Of a stretch of 64,000 bases of DNA, positions 24,811-33,778 are shown piece after piece. Position numbers and translations under genes: made by a program. How positions within the stretch are numbered: the first letter of the stretch is position 1; each line of letters opens with the position of its first letter. The DNA comes from Amorphoplanes digitatis (lineage in GTDB: Bacteria > Actinomycetota > Actinomycetes > Mycobacteriales > Micromonosporaceae), in the NCBI RefSeq assembly GCF_014205335.1, contig NZ_JACHNH010000001.1, forward strand, positions 6,008,501 through 6,072,500. The letters run 5' to 3'. A model generated the notes under the pieces. The model had not been told where the DNA came from. It saw nothing but the letters and a program-made list of their open reading frames with translations, and did not search any database.

Positions 24811-26312
24811 CCGACAACCTGATCAACCAGTTGGTGTCGGCCGTGCCGGCACCCGGGCACCGGCTGCGGATCGCCCGGCTCGGCGGCGACGAGAGCATCG
24901 AGCTGACCGAGGTGCACGCCGCGGCGGACCGGCTCGCCGCGGCCCTGTACGCCGACGGGGTACGCCCCGGCGACCGGATCGGCATCCTGGCCGCCAACGG
25001 CCTGCAATGGGTGCTGCTGGATCTCGCCGCGCTGCGGCTGAAGGCGGTGACCTGCGGGTTCGAGCCGGGCAAGTTCGACGCCACGACGCAGACGGTCGAC
25101 GAGTACGGGCTCGCCCTGCTCTTCACCGACGCCACCGGCGCCCGCGACACCCGGATCAGGCCGATCGCACAGGTCGACGAGCTGGCCAAGCGTCAGGGCG
25201 GGATCGCGCTGCCCTGGCAGCGGCACGAGGCGACCACGATCAAGTTCACCTCCGGCAGCACGGGCCGGCCCAAGGGCCTGTCCGCCTCGGTGGGCAGCAT
25301 CGACTCGTCGCTGCGCGCGGTGCAGGAGATGTTCGAACACGGCCCGGACGACGACATCTTCGTGTTCCTGCCGCTGTCGCTGCTGCAGCAGCGGTACTGG
25401 GTCTACTCCGCGCTGATCTACGGCCACGACGTGACGATCAGCTCGTACGCGGCGGCCTTCGCGGCCATGCGGCGGACCCGCCCGACGGTGGTCATGGGTG
25501 TGCCGGGCTTCTTCGCCTCGGCCCAGCGGCACATCGAGGAGCAGGCCGCGCGCCGGTCGATCGGCGTCGCCGAGGCGGCGCGGGCGCTCTTCGGCGACCG
25601 GATCCGCTACCTGTGGACCGGATCCGCGCCCGCCGACCCGGCGACACTCCAGTTCTTCGACGACTGCGGCATGCCGATCTTCGAGGGCTACGGGCTCAAC
25701 GAGACCTGCATCGTGAGCAAGAACCACCCGAAGGCTAACCGGCGCGGCAGCGTCGGCCAGGTCCTGCCGGGCAAGCACGTTCTCATCGACGACGACGGGC
25801 GGGTCAGCGTCCGCAGCGACGACCCGGTCGGCATGCGGTACACCTTCGCCGCGCCCGGCGAGTCCGAGCGCGTCTTCGGCACGGACGGCGTGGTGCGCAC
25901 CGGCGACCTCGGCCGCATCGACGCCGACGGCTTCCTCTGGATCGGGGGCCGCGCGGACGACGTGATCGTGCTGGACAACGGCAAGAAGGTGATCGTCCGG
26001 CCGATCGAGGAGCGGCTGCGCGACAGCCCGCTGATCGACCAGGCCGTGGTGTTCTGCCCGGCGCAGACGCACCTAGTCGCGGTGGTGTCGCCGGCCGGCG
26101 ACGCCGACCCGGCGGAGATCGGGCGGCACCTGGCCCGGACCAATGAGGCGTTGGAACGCGACGAGCAGATCCGCCGGGTGGTGCTGGCCGCCGAGCCGTT
26201 CAGCATCGACAACGGGCTGCTGACCTCCCAGTACAAGCCGCGGCGGGCACAGATCCTCGCGCGGTACTCCACGGCGATCACGGCGAAAGGCGATGGTGTG
26301 CATGTCCACTGA
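24807..26312 (+). CDS. AMP-dependent acyl ligase (acyl-ACP/CoA synthetase)
   Basis: The 501-residue ANL-family adenylating enzyme has TIKFTSGSTGRPKGLS, EGYGLNETC and GRADDVIVLDNGKKV. The last resembles long-chain acyl-CoA/AMP synthetases more than NRPS A domains. A stand-alone ACP follows directly, so it probably loads a carboxylic acid, perhaps hydrazinoacetate or an N-acylated form, onto that ACP. Triacsin and azaserine pathways use a comparable ligase-ACP pair. ATG 24807 overlaps the NRPS stop. Confidence 0.85.
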   Translation: MTDNLINQLVSAVPAPGHRLRIARLGGDESIELTEVHAAADRLAAALYADGVRPGDRIGILAANGLQWVLLDLAALRLKAVTCGFEPGKFDATTQTVDEYGLALLFTDATGARDTRIRPIAQVDELAKRQGGIALPWQRHEATTIKFTSGSTGRPKGLSASVGSIDSSLRAVQEMFEHGPDDDIFVFLPLSLLQQRYWVYSALIYGHDVTISSYAAAFAAMRRTRPTVVMGVPGFFASAQRHIEEQAARRSIGVAEAARALFGDRIRYLWTGSAPADPATLQFFDDCGMPIFEGYGLNETCIVSKNHPKANRRGSVGQVLPGKHVLIDDDGRVSVRSDDPVGMRYTFAAPGESERVFGTDGVVRTGDLGRIDADGFLWIGGRADDVIVLDNGKKVIVRPIEERLRDSPLIDQAVVFCPAQTHLVAVVSPAGDADPAEIGRHLARTNEALERDEQIRRVVLAAEPFSIDNGLLTSQYKPRRAQILARYSTAITAKGDGVHVH

Positions 26313-26562
26313 TCTTCAGACGATGGTGCGCGACCGGATAGCGCAGGTCCTCACCGATGTCACCCCCGCCGAGCTGGACATGTCCGCGGACCTGGCGGAC
26401 CAGTACGGGCTCACCTCGCTGAACAAGGTGCTGCTGGTGATGTCGGTGTGCGACGAGTCCGGCGTGGACGTCGCCCACTTCACCGAGCAGGACGTCGCCG
26501 CGGTACGCAGCGGCGACGACCTGGTCACCGCGCTGACCGCACACCAGGGAGCCGTGGCATGA
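26302..26562 (+). CDS. Stand-alone acyl carrier protein
   Basis: The 86-residue acidic helical protein has the phosphopantetheine site YGLTSLNKV (Ser39). It sits between the AMP ligase and the GNAT gene, overlapping both. It likely carries the acid activated by the ligase while the neighbouring dehydrogenase or diiron enzyme acts on it. ATG 26302 is chosen by family length; ATG 26293 is in frame. Confidence 0.85.
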   Translation: MSTDLQTMVRDRIAQVLTDVTPAELDMSADLADQYGLTSLNKVLLVMSVCDESGVDVAHFTEQDVAAVRSGDDLVTALTAHQGAVA

Positions 26563-27164
26563 GCTGGGCCGAGCAGGCCGCCGCCGCGCGGCTGGAGGAC
26601 GACGTCGTCCTGCTGCGCCCGGTCGAGGCCGGTGACCGGGCGGCGGTGCAGGACGTGGCGATGGACCCCGACATCTGGCGCTACTTCGTGTCGCGGGTGG
26701 AGACCGAGCAGGAGTTCGACTCCTTCTTCGAGACGATGCTCGCCGACCTGAAGGCGCGCAAGCGCATCCCGTTCGTCGTGATCGACAAGGCGTCCGGGCG
26801 CATCGCGGGCAGCATGAGCTACGGCAACCTGGCCGAGCCCGACGGGCGGATGGAGATCGGCTGGTCCTGGCTCGGCCGCGACTACCGCGGCCAGGGCCTG
26901 AACCGGCCCGCGAAGCGGCTGCTGCTGCGGTTCGCCTTCACGGTGCTGGGCGCCGAGCGGGTGGAGTTCAAGACCGACGTGCTCAACGAGCAGGCCCGCG
27001 CGGGGCTGCTCGGCATCGGCGCCGTCGAGGAGGGCGTGCTGCGCAGCTTCAACCCGATGCCGGGCGGCCGGCGCCGCGACGCGATCTTCTACAGCGTGCT
27101 CCGCACGGAGTGGCCCGGTGTCGACCGGATCCTGGCCGCCGCCGCGGCCGCGGTGGCCCGATGA
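26559..27164 (+). CDS. GNAT acyltransferase (RimJ/RimL-like)
   Basis: The 201-residue protein has the GNAT core: VLLRPVEAGDR at the N terminus, MEIGWSWLGRDYRGQGLN with the acyl-CoA loop, and VEFKTDVLNEQARAGLLGIGA. In triacsin biosynthesis a GNAT N-acylates hydrazinoacetic acid before carrier loading, so a similar protection step on the hydrazine or amine is possible here. Its ATG overlaps the ACP stop. Confidence 0.82.
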   Translation: MSWAEQAAAARLEDDVVLLRPVEAGDRAAVQDVAMDPDIWRYFVSRVETEQEFDSFFETMLADLKARKRIPFVVIDKASGRIAGSMSYGNLAEPDGRMEIGWSWLGRDYRGQGLNRPAKRLLLRFAFTVLGAERVEFKTDVLNEQARAGLLGIGAVEEGVLRSFNPMPGGRRRDAIFYSVLRTEWPGVDRILAAAAAAVAR

Positions 27165-28177
27165 CCATCCCGGCCGTCGCGCTGACCGGCGGCCCGTACG
27201 AGCGCGGGCTGCGGCACGGCCGCGCCCGGGCCGGGGCGCTGCGCGACTTCCTGGACGACGGCCTGGCCCGGCTCGACCGGATCCTGCCCCGGCCGGTCGA
27301 CCGGGACGAGCTGGATCCGCTGCTCGACCGCTACGCGGCGGCGATCACCGAGGCGCTGCCCGAGCTGGCGGAGGAGATCCGCGGGCTGGCCGACGGCGCC
27401 GGGCTCACGCACCGCGAGGCGGTGCTGCTGCAGGTGCGCCGGGAGCTGCTCGGCTACTCCAGGGTGCCGGCGATGGGCGACTGCACGACGTACGCGATGG
27501 CCGGCCCGGAGCCGCTGCTGGCGCAGACGATCGACCTCAACGGTGATCTCGACGACCAGATCGCCGTGCTCGGCACCGGGCGCTCGCTGCTGCTCAGCTT
27601 CGGTGGCCAGCTCGGCTACCTCGGGCTCAACGGCGGCGGCCTGGCGGTCGGCCTGAACCTGGTCCTCGGCGGGCAGTGGGGTCCGGGCGTCCCGCCCTAT
27701 CTCGCCATCCGCCACGTGCTCGACACCTGCGACAACGTCGGTGACGCCGTCAAGCAGCTCGAGTCGCTGCCGCTGGCGAGTTCCCGGTGCTTCGTGGTGT
27801 GCGACCGGGACCGGGCCGGATTCGCCGAGGCGCTCGGCGGCCGGCTGCGGTTCCGGGAGACGGCGCGGCCGGTGCACACCAACCACTTCCTGGACCCGGA
27901 GTTCGCGGCGCACGACGAGCTGAACGTCTTCGCCCGCAACTCCTCGGTGCGCCGTCTGGACGCGTGCCGCGCCGCGCTGGCGGACCTGCCGGCCGGCGCC
28001 GGCCCGGAGGCGCACCTGGACCTGCTGGCGCGGGCGCCGATCACGGTTCCGGGCGACGGCGACATCCGCCGCGAGCGGACGGTCGCCGCCGTCGTCGCGC
28101 TGCCCGAGCGCGGGGAGCTGCACGTGCGTCCCGGCGACCCGTCGCGATCGAGCACGGAGGTGTTCACGCTCCGATGA
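27161..28177 (+). CDS. C45/isopenicillin acyltransferase-like Ntn hydrolase
   Basis: The 338-residue protein resembles the acyl-CoA:6-aminopenicillanic acid acyltransferase (peptidase C45) family. It has a GDCTTYAM motif whose Cys108 would become the N-terminal nucleophile after self-cleavage between Gly/Asp107 and Cys108, then DLNGDLDDQI and an LGLNGGGLAVGLNLVLGG block. Such enzymes transfer or remove acyl groups on amines. It could remove a protecting acyl group added by the preceding GNAT, or swap acyl groups late in assembly; both are guesses from context. Coupled to both neighbours by 4-nt overlaps. Confidence 0.78.
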   Translation: MTIPAVALTGGPYERGLRHGRARAGALRDFLDDGLARLDRILPRPVDRDELDPLLDRYAAAITEALPELAEEIRGLADGAGLTHREAVLLQVRRELLGYSRVPAMGDCTTYAMAGPEPLLAQTIDLNGDLDDQIAVLGTGRSLLLSFGGQLGYLGLNGGGLAVGLNLVLGGQWGPGVPPYLAIRHVLDTCDNVGDAVKQLESLPLASSRCFVVCDRDRAGFAEALGGRLRFRETARPVHTNHFLDPEFAAHDELNVFARNSSVRRLDACRAALADLPAGAGPEAHLDLLARAPITVPGDGDIRRERTVAAVVALPERGELHVRPGDPSRSSTEVFTLR

Positions 28178-29100
28178 CCACGACCGTGCTGCTGAGCGGC
28201 GCCGCGTACGAGCTGGGCGAGATCGAGGTCGCCCACGACGAGCTGCCGCGCTTCGCCGACCGGCTCCGGGAGCACCGGATGCCCGACATGCCCGCCCTGT
28301 GGGGCTGGGGCAGCGTGCGGCGCACGAACCGGTCCGTCGCGGCGCTCGCCGTGGCGAGCGGGCGCGCGACACTCGCCGCCGCCGGCGCCGACCCGGCCGG
28401 GGTCGACGCCGTCCTGCTCTGCTGCACGCGCTTCGAGGGTGGCCCCGAGACCCACGGCGGCTTCGTCGCCGAGGTGATGGACGGCCTCGGGCTGCCGAGC
28501 GCCGCCTGCACCGGGATCACGCTCAACCGCTGCACCAACCTGCTGGCCGGCATCGACCTGGCCACCGCCTGGGTGGCCGCCCGTCGCTACCGCCGGGTCC
28601 TGGTCGTCACCGCCGACCGGGTCGCCGCCGAGGAGGACCGCTTCGAGCAGTTCGCCCTGTTCAGCGACGGCGCCGCGAGCTGCCTGGTCGCCGACGCCGC
28701 GTCCGGCGAGCCCGCCTTCGAGGTGCTCGGCTGCGCGAGCGCGCAGCACAACGCGCAGCTCGACTGGTCTCACGAGATCAGCCCGGAGCTGTCCCGGCAG
28801 GTGAACGACGAGCTGGCCAAGGTCACCGGCGTGGCGACCGGCGACCTGGCCGCCCTGCTGCCCGCCAATCTGTTCCTGCCGCTGCTCTCCATGAAGGAGC
28901 GTCAGGGCGGCTTCACCGCCGCGCAGCTCGACACCGGCAACATCGCCCGGCTGGGGCACTGCTTCGCCGCCGACCCACTGATCAACCTCGCCGACCGGGC
29001 CGGCCGCGGCGACCTCGCCGCCGGCTCCACCTACCTGCTCGCCGTCAGCGTGCCGGGCGCCCGCCACGGCGTCCTGCTGCGCGCCCGACCCACCTCGTAG
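28174..29100 (+). CDS. KAS III (FabH)-like condensing enzyme with altered active site
   Basis: The 308-residue thiolase-fold protein aligns with FabH-type ketosynthases: FSDGAASCLVAD, the nucleophile region GITLNRCTNLLAGIDLA (Cys120) and GNIARLGHCFAADP with Asn256. The usual HQAN motif appears as LPAN (229-232), so the catalytic His used for malonyl decarboxylation is missing. Such enzymes may transfer acyl groups to O or N, or condense without decarboxylation. It is coupled to the C45-type gene. Confidence 0.78.
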   Translation: MTTTVLLSGAAYELGEIEVAHDELPRFADRLREHRMPDMPALWGWGSVRRTNRSVAALAVASGRATLAAAGADPAGVDAVLLCCTRFEGGPETHGGFVAEVMDGLGLPSAACTGITLNRCTNLLAGIDLATAWVAARRYRRVLVVTADRVAAEEDRFEQFALFSDGAASCLVADAASGEPAFEVLGCASAQHNAQLDWSHEISPELSRQVNDELAKVTGVATGDLAALLPANLFLPLLSMKERQGGFTAAQLDTGNIARLGHCFAADPLINLADRAGRGDLAAGSTYLLAVSVPGARHGVLLRARPTS

Positions 29101-29123
29101 AACCCGTCTCCCGGGAGGACCCA

Positions 29124-31298
29124 GTGCCCGCCTTCGAACTGCCGGACAGGATCACGTCACTGCCGGCTCGCACGTTCGAGTTCGACCCGTCCGCCGCGGC
29201 GGCGGCGAGCGCGATCCTCGCCGGTCGCCCCGCCGAGGCGCTGCACCGGCTGCTGCGCGACCAGGAGAGCCAGGTCGGCCTGCTGGTCGCCCGCCGCGTC
29301 ATCGCGGCCTTCCTCGGCGAGCCGGCCGCGCCGCACGGCCCGGCCGAGGACGCGGCGGCGCTCACCGCCCGGATCCTGGAGGTCCGCGAGGATCTCGCGC
29401 CCCGGCTGCGGGCGCTCGCGGCCATCGAGGACACCGAGGTACGCGACGCCGTGCTGCGCCAGCGCGCCCCGCTCGCCCTGATCGGCGGCTGCTGGCTGGA
29501 CACGCTGTCGCAGCCGGCCACCCAGCCCGCGGTGATCGTGAACCGGCTCTTCGGCCAGCACTTCGTGCTGCACGGTGAGGGCAACCACCAGCGCGGCATC
29601 CACCACCAGCGGCGCCGGGCCCTCGAGGAGGCCGGTGTCTACCTGCCCGCGGTCGACGCCGTCGACTTCCTCGTCCAGGCCCGGGCCCGGGAGCTGACCG
29701 CGCTGCACGGGCTGTTCCAGCTCTCGCTGTCCCGGCTGTCGGCCAGCTTCCTGCCCGAGACCACCGGCGCGCACGTGGCCCATCACCTGCTCGGCGTCGA
29801 CGACCTGCTGCTGGGCCGCGCGAGCGTGCTCGGCGCCGCCGAGCTGGGCGAGGTTCTGCTCGAATACGCGACGACGGCCGGACCGGCCGACTGGCGGCGG
29901 ACGCTCGCCGCCGCCGACCTCGTCGTCGCGCTGGAACGCGAGCACGTGGAGCTGCTCGAGTCGACCGCCCGCTGGTACGCGGAGCTGCCGCTGGAGGGCA
30001 AGGTCTGCGAGATCATCGGCCGGCACGCCCGCTTCGCCGGCCGCCAGCACGGCGAGGTACGCGTCGCCGGGCGCAAGCTGTCGGACATGCTGGACGACCC
30101 GGAGCTGGACCTGGGCGCCTTCGTCCGGATGATGCGCAACTCGCGGCAGCTCAAGGCGATCCGCGGCGGCGACAGCCGGTTCATGCGCGCCATCAAGTTC
30201 GGCGGCCCGATGTTCGGCATCTTCGACGAGCGGGAGGCCGCCGTCTTCAAGGCCTGGGCGCAGGCCGCACAGGCGGGATCGCTGCCCGACACGGATCCGC
30301 CGGTAAACCGGCTCGGTGACCGGGCCGCGGCCCGCTGGGCGGCCGCGCTGAGCGCGAGCGAGCCGACCGACGTCGTCTACGCGGTCGCCGCGCCGGCCGA
30401 CGACCGGGCGCTGTTCCACCGGCTCGTCAACATCGAGTCGTACCCGAACACGCTGCCGATCGCCCGCGACCACGCGGCCGCGAACCTGGCCGCGGCGGAG
30501 CTGCTGTTCACGTTCGGCGCCGGCGGCCGGCTCACCGACGCGAGCTGGTTCGACTACACACCCGAGGCGCTGCTCGAACGGGTCGAGCAGGTCTACTGGA
30601 AGAAGCTCGTCGACCCGTTCCGTCCGCTGACCGAGATCCCGGACCGGGACGAGGTCATCTTCGGCCAGAAGACGTTCGCCCTCGGCAGCCTCATCGACGG
30701 CGCGTGGGCACACCGGATCGGCAACGTCGGCCGCTACCACCGGATCAGCGACGGCATGCTGGCGTCGATCTACGCCGACGAGATGGGCCGCGGCGACGTC
30801 CGCAAGAACCACATCACGCTCATCGTGCAGGTGCTGAAGAGCATGGACATCGACGTACCGCACATCCGCGACGACGCCTTCCTGGACCAGGGCGACCTGC
30901 CCGACCACCTGTACGGCTTCTCGATCCACCAGCTGAGCCTCGCGCTGTTCCCGGACACCTTCTATCCGGAGATCCTCGGCTACAACCTGGGCATCGAGAT
31001 GTTCGGCCTCGGCGAGATGCGCCTGCACGAGATGCAGAAGCTCCGGCATCACGGCTTCGACCCGGTCTACGAGGAGGCGCACCTGTCGATCGACAACTTC
31101 TCGGCCGGGCACGCACGACAGTCGGCGGAGATCATCGTCGGCTACCTCGACGAGGTGGCGCGCACGGTCGGCGCCGACGCGGTGGCGCCCGAGTGGCGGC
31201 GGATCTGGCGCGGCTACGCCTCGTTCGCGTACTTCGTCGAGGCGAACCTGGTCCGGGCGATGAGCGCACCGGCCGCCACCGCGGAGATGACGATCTGA
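29124..31298 (+). CDS. Heme-oxygenase-like diiron oxidase/oxygenase with large N-terminal region
   Basis: In this 724-residue protein the last ~230 residues form an iron-containing redox (HDO) domain. Candidate diiron ligands are Glu553 and His563 (DEMGRGDVRKNH), Glu616 (PEILGYNLGIEM), and His653, Asp657 and His663 (EAHLSIDNFSAGHA). HDO enzymes include N-oxygenases such as SznF and C-C cleaving oxidases. The N-terminal ~400 residues are helical, with a His-rich loop (GEGNHQRGIHHQRR) and no family I can name. It may oxidise a hydrazine nitrogen or the carrier-bound intermediate. GTG 29124 follows GGGAGGA. Confidence 0.8.
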   Translation: MPAFELPDRITSLPARTFEFDPSAAAAASAILAGRPAEALHRLLRDQESQVGLLVARRVIAAFLGEPAAPHGPAEDAAALTARILEVREDLAPRLRALAAIEDTEVRDAVLRQRAPLALIGGCWLDTLSQPATQPAVIVNRLFGQHFVLHGEGNHQRGIHHQRRRALEEAGVYLPAVDAVDFLVQARARELTALHGLFQLSLSRLSASFLPETTGAHVAHHLLGVDDLLLGRASVLGAAELGEVLLEYATTAGPADWRRTLAAADLVVALEREHVELLESTARWYAELPLEGKVCEIIGRHARFAGRQHGEVRVAGRKLSDMLDDPELDLGAFVRMMRNSRQLKAIRGGDSRFMRAIKFGGPMFGIFDEREAAVFKAWAQAAQAGSLPDTDPPVNRLGDRAAARWAAALSASEPTDVVYAVAAPADDRALFHRLVNIESYPNTLPIARDHAAANLAAAELLFTFGAGGRLTDASWFDYTPEALLERVEQVYWKKLVDPFRPLTEIPDRDEVIFGQKTFALGSLIDGAWAHRIGNVGRYHRISDGMLASIYADEMGRGDVRKNHITLIVQVLKSMDIDVPHIRDDAFLDQGDLPDHLYGFSIHQLSLALFPDTFYPEILGYNLGIEMFGLGEMRLHEMQKLRHHGFDPVYEEAHLSIDNFSAGHARQSAEIIVGYLDEVARTVGADAVAPEWRRIWRGYASFAYFVEANLVRAMSAPAATAEMTI

Positions 31299-32623
31299 TG
31301 ACTATGAGCGATCTTCAACCTGGCCTCGGGCCAGAGGTATCCGGGCCGTCGACATCCGCCGGGAGCTGCCGCCCGGGCCACGTGGAAAAAGGCTCACTGC
31401 TGAGCACCGAACGACCGACCCTGGCCGGCCTCGACCCGGCGATGCTGGGGCTGCCGTTCTATGAGGACCGCCACGCCGAGCTGGCCGAGCGGGTCACCGC
31501 CTGGACCGCCCGGCACGCCGAACTGTGGCGGCGGCCCCTGCCGAGCCCGCCCGCCGAGCACGGCCGTACCGTGCTGCGGGAGCTCGGCGACGCCGGCCTG
31601 CTGGCGTTCCTGCACCCGGCCGCGCCGGGCACGGACGGTGACCTCCGGTCGCTGTGCCTGGCCCGCGAGGCCCTCGCCTACGCCGACGACCTGGCCGACT
31701 TCGCGTTCTCGATCCAGGCCCTGTCGGCGACACCGATCCTGCGGCACGGCTCGCCCGCGCAGCGCGAGCGGTTCCTGCCCGGGCTCGCGGCCGGCACGCT
31801 CCAGGGCGCGTTCGCCGTCTCCGAGCCGCAGGCGGGCTCCGACCTGGCCGCCGCCGCGACCCGGGCGACCCGCGAGGGTGACGGCTTCGTCCTCGACGGG
31901 GTCAAGGCGTGGATCGCCAACGCCGGCACCGCCGACGTGTACGCGGTCCTGGCCCGCACCGGTGAGGGCGCCGCCGCGCTGGGGCTCAGCATGTTCCTCG
32001 TCCCGGCGGACACGCCGGGCGTCCGGATCGAGCCCGCGGACCTGGTCGCACCGCGCGCCTTCGGTCACCTGCACCTGGACGGGGTGCGGCTGGGCGCGGA
32101 CGCGCTGCTGGGCCGCTCCGGCGGCGGGTTCGCGATCGCCCTTGAGGTGCTCGACCGGTTCCGGATGACGGTCGGCGCCGCCGCCGTCGGGTTCGCGCGC
32201 CGGGCCGCGCACAGCGCCCTGCGGCACACCCGGAGCCGGGCGATCTATGGCAGCCGGCTCAGCGACCTGGGCACGGTCCGCGCGGCCCTGGCCGACATGG
32301 ACGTACGCCTGAACGCTGCGGGCCTGCTCGTGGCCCGCGCCGCCTGGGAGGCCGACCGGGAATCGCGCTACCAGAAGCACTCGGCGATCGCCAAGCTCTA
32401 CGCCACCGAGGCCGCGCAGTCCGTCGTCGACGACTGCGTGCAGATGTTCGGCGCCGCGGGCCTCGTCGCTGACACCATCACGGAACGCCTCTACCGTCAG
32501 ATCCGATCGCTCCGCATCTATGAGGGTGCCTCGGAGGTCCAGCGCGACGTCATCGCCGGCTCGTTGGACCTGCGACGCGCTCAGCAATGCGGCGCGATCT
32601 TCGACGTTGACCGTGAGTCGTGA
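31298..32623 (+). CDS. Acyl-CoA dehydrogenase family flavoprotein
   Basis: The 441-residue protein has acyl-CoA dehydrogenase motifs: AFAVSEPQAGSDLAAAATRA, GVKAWIANAG, MFGAAGLVADTITERLYR and the base region YEGASEVQRD. In triacsin and azaserine pathways a dehydrogenase of this family is linked to oxidation of carrier-bound hydrazinoacetate to a hydrazone; the same step fits here. About 35 N-terminal residues before the family start are low in complexity, so a downstream start (for example GTG 31381) is possible. Its ATG overlaps the diiron gene stop. Confidence 0.88.
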   Translation: MTMSDLQPGLGPEVSGPSTSAGSCRPGHVEKGSLLSTERPTLAGLDPAMLGLPFYEDRHAELAERVTAWTARHAELWRRPLPSPPAEHGRTVLRELGDAGLLAFLHPAAPGTDGDLRSLCLAREALAYADDLADFAFSIQALSATPILRHGSPAQRERFLPGLAAGTLQGAFAVSEPQAGSDLAAAATRATREGDGFVLDGVKAWIANAGTADVYAVLARTGEGAAALGLSMFLVPADTPGVRIEPADLVAPRAFGHLHLDGVRLGADALLGRSGGGFAIALEVLDRFRMTVGAAAVGFARRAAHSALRHTRSRAIYGSRLSDLGTVRAALADMDVRLNAAGLLVARAAWEADRESRYQKHSAIAKLYATEAAQSVVDDCVQMFGAAGLVADTITERLYRQIRSLRIYEGASEVQRDVIAGSLDLRRAQQCGAIFDVDRES

Positions 32624-32634
32624 GAGGACCCACC

Positions 32635-33750
32635 GTGCCCGACCTGAACCCCATCACCGCGGTGACCGCCGCCGATCCGTACCCGTACTACGCCGCCCTG
32701 GTCGCCGACCGCCCGTTCGGCCGCGACGAGGACCTGGGCCTGTGGGTGGCCGCGGATGCCGCGTCCGTCACGGCGGTGCTCGGCGAACCCGCCCTTCGGG
32801 TACGCCCGCCGGCGGCGCCGGTACCGCCGGGCATCGTCGGCACACCCGCCGGGGACGTGTTCGGCCGGCTGGTCCGGATGACCGACGGCGAGCCGCAGCA
32901 GCGCCTGAAGCGGGCCGTCGTCGCGGCGCTCACCACGGCCGACGCGGACCGGGTCGCCGCGCTGACCGCCGAGCGCACCGCGTACGCGATCAAGCAGCAG
33001 GCGTCGCCGCGCGACTTCATGTTCGCGGTGCCCGCCCAGGTGGTGGCGGTCCTCAGCGGACTGGACGACCCGGCCGCCGACGAGGCGAGCACGCTGATCG
33101 CCGACTTCGTGCAGTGCATTCCGGCCACCGCGACGCCGGAGCAGAACGCCCGGGCGGCAACGGCCGCCGCCGCGCTGCGCGACCTGCTCGGCCCGGCGCT
33201 CGACGCCCGCGGCGACGGGCTGCTTGCCGAGCTGGTCCGCGCGGCCGGCCCGGACGCCGAGCCGGCGGCGGTGCTCGCCAACGGCCTCGGGCTGCTGTCG
33301 CAGACCTTCGACGCCACCGCGGGGCTGATCGGCAACACGCTGGTCGCCCTCGCCCGAGACGCCTCGCTGCGGGGGTCCGCCCCGACCCGGGCCGTCGTCG
33401 CCGAGGTCGCACGCCACGACGCGCCCATCCAGAACACGCGGCGCTTCGCGGCCGAACCGGTCGTGGTCGCCGGCACCGAGCTGGCCGCCGGCGACGCGAT
33501 CCTGGTCGTGCTGGCCGCGGCCAACCGGGACCCGGCCGTCAACGAGGCGCCCGCCGAGTTCCGCACCGACCGCAGCGATCCCGCGGTGTTCACGTTCGGC
33601 GCGGGGGCGCACGGATGCCCCGGCCGGCTGATCGCCACCACGATCGCCGCCGCGGTCGTCGACGCTCTGCTGTCCGCCGGTATCGCACCGGCCGCCGCCG
33701 GACCGGTTACCTACCTGCCATTGGCGAACGCGCGGATTCCCGCGTTCTAG
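32635..33750 (+). CDS. Cytochrome P450 lacking the usual I-helix threonine
   Basis: This 371-residue P450 is a little short for the family. The heme loop is FTFGAGAHGCPGR with Cys328, and ExxR is Glu257-Arg260. The I-helix reads SQTFDATAGLIGN, where the acid-alcohol pair (D/E-T) becomes Asp226-Ala227, so normal proton delivery may be changed. It could catalyse ring closure, thiazoline oxidation or N-N oxidation; none can be proven from sequence. GTG 32635 is preferred because AGAGGA lies 7 nt upstream; GTG 32620 is in frame. Confidence 0.87.
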   Translation: MPDLNPITAVTAADPYPYYAALVADRPFGRDEDLGLWVAADAASVTAVLGEPALRVRPPAAPVPPGIVGTPAGDVFGRLVRMTDGEPQQRLKRAVVAALTTADADRVAALTAERTAYAIKQQASPRDFMFAVPAQVVAVLSGLDDPAADEASTLIADFVQCIPATATPEQNARAATAAAALRDLLGPALDARGDGLLAELVRAAGPDAEPAAVLANGLGLLSQTFDATAGLIGNTLVALARDASLRGSAPTRAVVAEVARHDAPIQNTRRFAAEPVVVAGTELAAGDAILVVLAAANRDPAVNEAPAEFRTDRSDPAVFTFGAGAHGCPGRLIATTIAAAVVDALLSAGIAPAAAGPVTYLPLANARIPAF

Positions 33751-33778
33751 CCGTCCGCCATCGCCGAAGGAGCCCACC

